Source: Phoronis australis
Lineage: Eukaryota; Phoronida; Phoronidae
DNA: 22,761 nt
Direction: 5' to 3'
NCBI GenBank assembly: GCA_002633005.1
Contig: NMRA01000022.1
Coordinates: 1,084,236-1,106,996 of the forward strand
Positions 19,860 to 22,761 of this stretch are shown here, in pieces. Position 1 is the first letter of the stretch, and the number at the start of each line of letters is the position of its first letter. The position numbers and the translations under genes were made by a program. The notes beneath the pieces are model-generated. The model saw nothing but the letters and a program-made list of their open reading frames with translations. It did no database searches and was not told the DNA's origin.

Positions 19860-21600
19860 TGCGCGTGACTTTAAGCTATTTAATAACGTTTTCTATGAAT
19901 TTGTTGATATTTAAGAAGCAAGAAACACTGCATTTGTGAATGAGTCATCAAAATACACGTACATACTGCTCAGGTGTCGTTGTTGTATTTTTATCTGGGC
20001 TTATTACGTATTGCTTTGAAGTCGTCTTCGCAATGAATTGTGGGAACAAACACCACAAGTGCATAGAGTTCAGACGACAGTTCACTGAAATATTTGTCGC
20101 CTTTGAACAATTTATGCAATCGTTCACGTGCAGTACGGTGAGTCAGATTCTAGTGCGGACATCTGATTCGTCGCCCTGAAACGTCTAATTTCTCTAAGTT
20201 CTTACCATCTGTGCCACGAAATCAGCCGGCAAATTAACATTCTTAGTACGGACATTTCAATTACGTTATTTTGTTGGAAGGTTCTCTTGTGTTTTCTTAT
20301 GACGTCGTCAATAAGGTCAATTGCCATGTAAAGGACAAACATATGTCGTTGCGGTATCGTGAAGCACAAACACTTTTCTTACCTGAATTCTCGGCAGAAT
20401 TTTCTTAGTATAATGGTGAACTATTGTGGCGAAACTTAAGAATTTGGGTCACTTGTTTAGATCAGGTCGGCCATCTCGGACGAGAGCGGTACAAGTTACG
20501 AGCTTAAATTATTTTTATCAGTATCTTGCAGAGAATCTTAGTGAGTCATATCTTTACCAACTCTTCTGTGCAATTCAACATTTTTCACCAGAATTTAGCC
20601 GACATTGCTTATTGAGTGATGGACTCACAATTCCGGCACCGACAACTACATGGCGACTTTTGTGCTGAACTGAGAATTGTTCAATCAGCAACTTAAAGGT
20701 GAACATTTAACTGAGTTACATTTTCGTAAATGTTGTTATAAAAAACAACGATGTTCAATTTTCAGGTTTTTGTACTAAAATATAAGAAATATTGTAAAAG
20801 TTTCACTTTGAATTGCCGGCCCATTCATTTGAAAATCCACTTATTTCAAAACGTCCTCAAACATATCTTTTGCGCCCGCAACTCTTTGGTTCGATTTGTA
20901 TCATGATTGGTGGATTATTTAGAACGGGGTGAGGGCTCTCAATCCCGGACCAAGTTGATGTAGAATTTTCCAGTTTGAGTTAAAATGTTACAAATAAGAC
21001 TTGGGAAAAAATTAAAATTCTTCTTCCGGATTCCAGAAATTTGACTTTATTTTCATATAATCCTTCAAAACCCTTAACAAGGTCTACCCTATTGCCACAA
21101 TGCGGCAAAAGTGGTCATGCCGTCCATTTTCATGGCGTGAATTTGAACTCAAGGTCAACTGAAACGTCACACTGAATATGAATTCTTGAAGTTAGTGCAA
21201 ACTTTCTGAACTAGGAAATGGGAACTATTATGATGTGAACTTTATTTCACAAATTAACTTGTACTGTACATCAAAACTTCCCATATCAGGGCATTACGGC
21301 ATTTTTCCATTGGTCCCTACTTTTTCGATTCTATAGCCCAACAACAAATTGGGAAGAACACCCCTATAGCCAATATCTTACGGGACTGATGAACTCCTTT
21401 CTGGCATTTAGGGTTGTACTAGGGTCCGCTCTCTTTTGTTCGATAATTGCTCTAAGCTCCAGTAAAATCATATCTAGCCAGACTGGGCTATGCTGGTAAA
21501 AATAAAAAGAATAAAAGTTAAGTTATAACATATTTGAACATAAACCAATAGCATTTCTGAAGTCCTCGTCAAATGGTGACCATGTTTAGTTTTTGAATTG
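19860..21600. other. intergenic stretch without recognisable features
   Basis: Small open frames occur (for example 19940-20179 and 20426-20668, plus), but none shows a family motif, splice pair or repeat structure that I can support. Confidence 0.4.
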
Positions 21601-21653
21601 CCAAAATAGCTCAACTACAACCGAAGTTACGACAATATATTCTTTCCGCTCTG

Positions 21654-21698
21654 GGTTTGACCAATGAGCTATCTCCTGGTATAGCTCATTGGTTTGAC
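21654..21698. repeat. 12-bp perfect hairpin flanked by 8-bp direct repeats
   Basis: CCAATGAGCTAT (21661-21672) and ATAGCTCATTGG (21681-21692) are exact inverse copies with an 8-nt loop. GGTTTGAC occurs on both sides, at 21654-21661 and 21691-21698. The layout resembles a tiny foldback insertion with target duplication. The arms also place CCAAT boxes on the two strands, facing away from each other. Confidence 0.75.
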
Positions 21699-22197
21699 TT
21701 AGTTCACACGTGGTCTGTAAAAAGCCTGGTAGATAATTGGCCTGCCTGTTGTCATACCAGACAGAAGACCCTGCTCGGCAGTTAACAAAGAAGCTAGATG
21801 TTATCACACTCTCACAACCCTCTACATGTACGTCTGGTAAAGTCACTGAACGGCAAACGCCGCCATGGCCCTCACTCATCTAAGAAGAAAGGTGCCTGTG
21901 CCTTCTAAGAGGGGAATATTTCGGGCTTAGGTCGGGAAAATTTTACGACCTTCCGATCGCCATTTTGTCCTCGTACAAGAAGTGTGACTTGCCAGCCAAG
22001 TTTCACGCGACATGAAAATTGACCTACATGTGACATAAAATTTACATGTGCAGAGATGCGATCAAAAGAGAAATGGCTCAGTGCCCGATTTTCAGAAACC
22101 GAAGGACCTATTTAGAAAGAAATGACGACCGCGGGAACATTTGTTTGAGTTGTTGAAAGGATTGAAGACTCAAACTACTAGACCGGCAGCCCAGAGC

Positions 22198-22761
22198 ACT
22201 TAGCATAGATGAACGAGGTACCAACATCTGACCACGGGAGCATTTAAAGTCCACCTCAGTATGTACAGAAATGGACGTCTGCCGTTGTTTGCACTCTGAG
22301 TGTGACCCCTGGGGGCCTTACTAAGAGCCCAAAAAATGAGCTAGACTAGATATTCGAGGTACCAACCAAAACTGATTTAAAACGAACAATAGTACCGCAC
22401 TGAACACCGAATGACCCATGACAGACAAATTGCACTCTGGAATAGGTCCGGCAGAAACCAAAAAAGGACCCCCCAAAAATGAGCTAGCACATACATTCGA
22501 GGTACCACACAAAACCAATTCTGTATGATTCAATACATGTCACAGATCACTAAATGCCCTATGACAGACAAATTACACTCTGGATTGTGCCCGGCAGAAA
22601 CCCCCAAAAATCTCAACCACGGTATGCCATCAAAAATTTGAGCTAGACTAGATTTTCGAGGTACCGGCCAAAACTGATTTAAAACGAACAATAGTACCGC
22701 ACTGAACACCAAATGACCCATGACAGACAAATTGCACTCTGGAATGGGTCCGGCAGAAACC
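22198..22761 (+). repeat. satellite array, ~140-160 bp units, runs off the window
   Basis: Four units are visible. The first is degenerate (about 22198-22337). The next start at GAGCTAG on 22338, 22481 and 22640. Each carries TTCGAGGTACC or a close variant near its start and GACAGACAAATTGCACTCTG or a variant further on. The units at 22338 and 22640 differ at only about 5 of 122 positions, while the one between them is much more diverged and longer. The pattern is A-B-A, a higher-order repeat. The last unit is cut by the window end. Confidence 0.9.

Noticed and set aside
22321-22730. Two similar minus-strand open frames with hydrophobic stretches
   Set aside because: Both are translations of the same satellite unit. 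Their similarity follows from the DNA repeat, and the diverged middle unit shows no sign of coding constraint.

Overview
The window looks like animal nuclear DNA, most likely from a marine invertebrate and plausibly a deuterostome. It has spliced exons with GT-AG borders, long AT-rich non-coding stretches, decayed transposons, minisatellites and a satellite array. It also has the animal-specific gene for the CDK5 activator p35/p39. There is no sign of prokaryotic gene packing, operons, CRISPR or viral genes. The lineage is inferred from gene content and general character only, so the species stays open.

Layout. Bases 1-2339 hold one weak minus-strand exon candidate (346-480) and otherwise nothing recognisable. 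Bases 2340-9002 carry the last four coding exons of a plus-strand phosphoglycerate mutase gene: 2340-2549, 5799-5882, 6811-7018 and 8878-9002. The first exon, with the catalytic RHGE motif, is not visible and probably lies to the left of the window. The introns hold a foldback element just after the second visible exon, a degenerate tandem repeat of about 142 bp, and a minisatellite of eleven 25-bp units. A likely poly(A) signal follows at 9393.

Bases 9420-16500 are repeat-rich intergenic DNA. They hold a 10-bp-stem hairpin, a tandem duplication of about 419 bp whose junction is an N in a G run, three copies or pieces of one short inverted-repeat element family, a separate MITE at 12204-12344, and a decayed non-LTR retrotransposon reverse transcriptase on the minus strand (about 12810-13430). 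The retrotransposon is itself interrupted by a piece of the short element.

Bases 16916-17773 are an intact, single-exon CDK5 activator gene. It has the N-terminal MGTVLS myristoylation signal and a complete cyclin-fold activator domain. Its probable 3' UTR runs to about 19.8 kb and contains a palindromic RFX/X-box-like motif. Bases 19860-22190 hold little beyond a 12-bp-stem hairpin flanked by 8-bp direct repeats. The right edge (22198-22761) enters a satellite array with units of about 140-160 bp in an A-B-A arrangement.

The two genes are unrelated in function: one is glycolytic and the other is a neuronal kinase activator. I see no multi-gene system. The most interesting point is that the phosphoglycerate mutase, although clearly spliced, reads in its diagnostic motifs more like bacterial GpmA than like vertebrate PGAM1/2 or insect Pglym.
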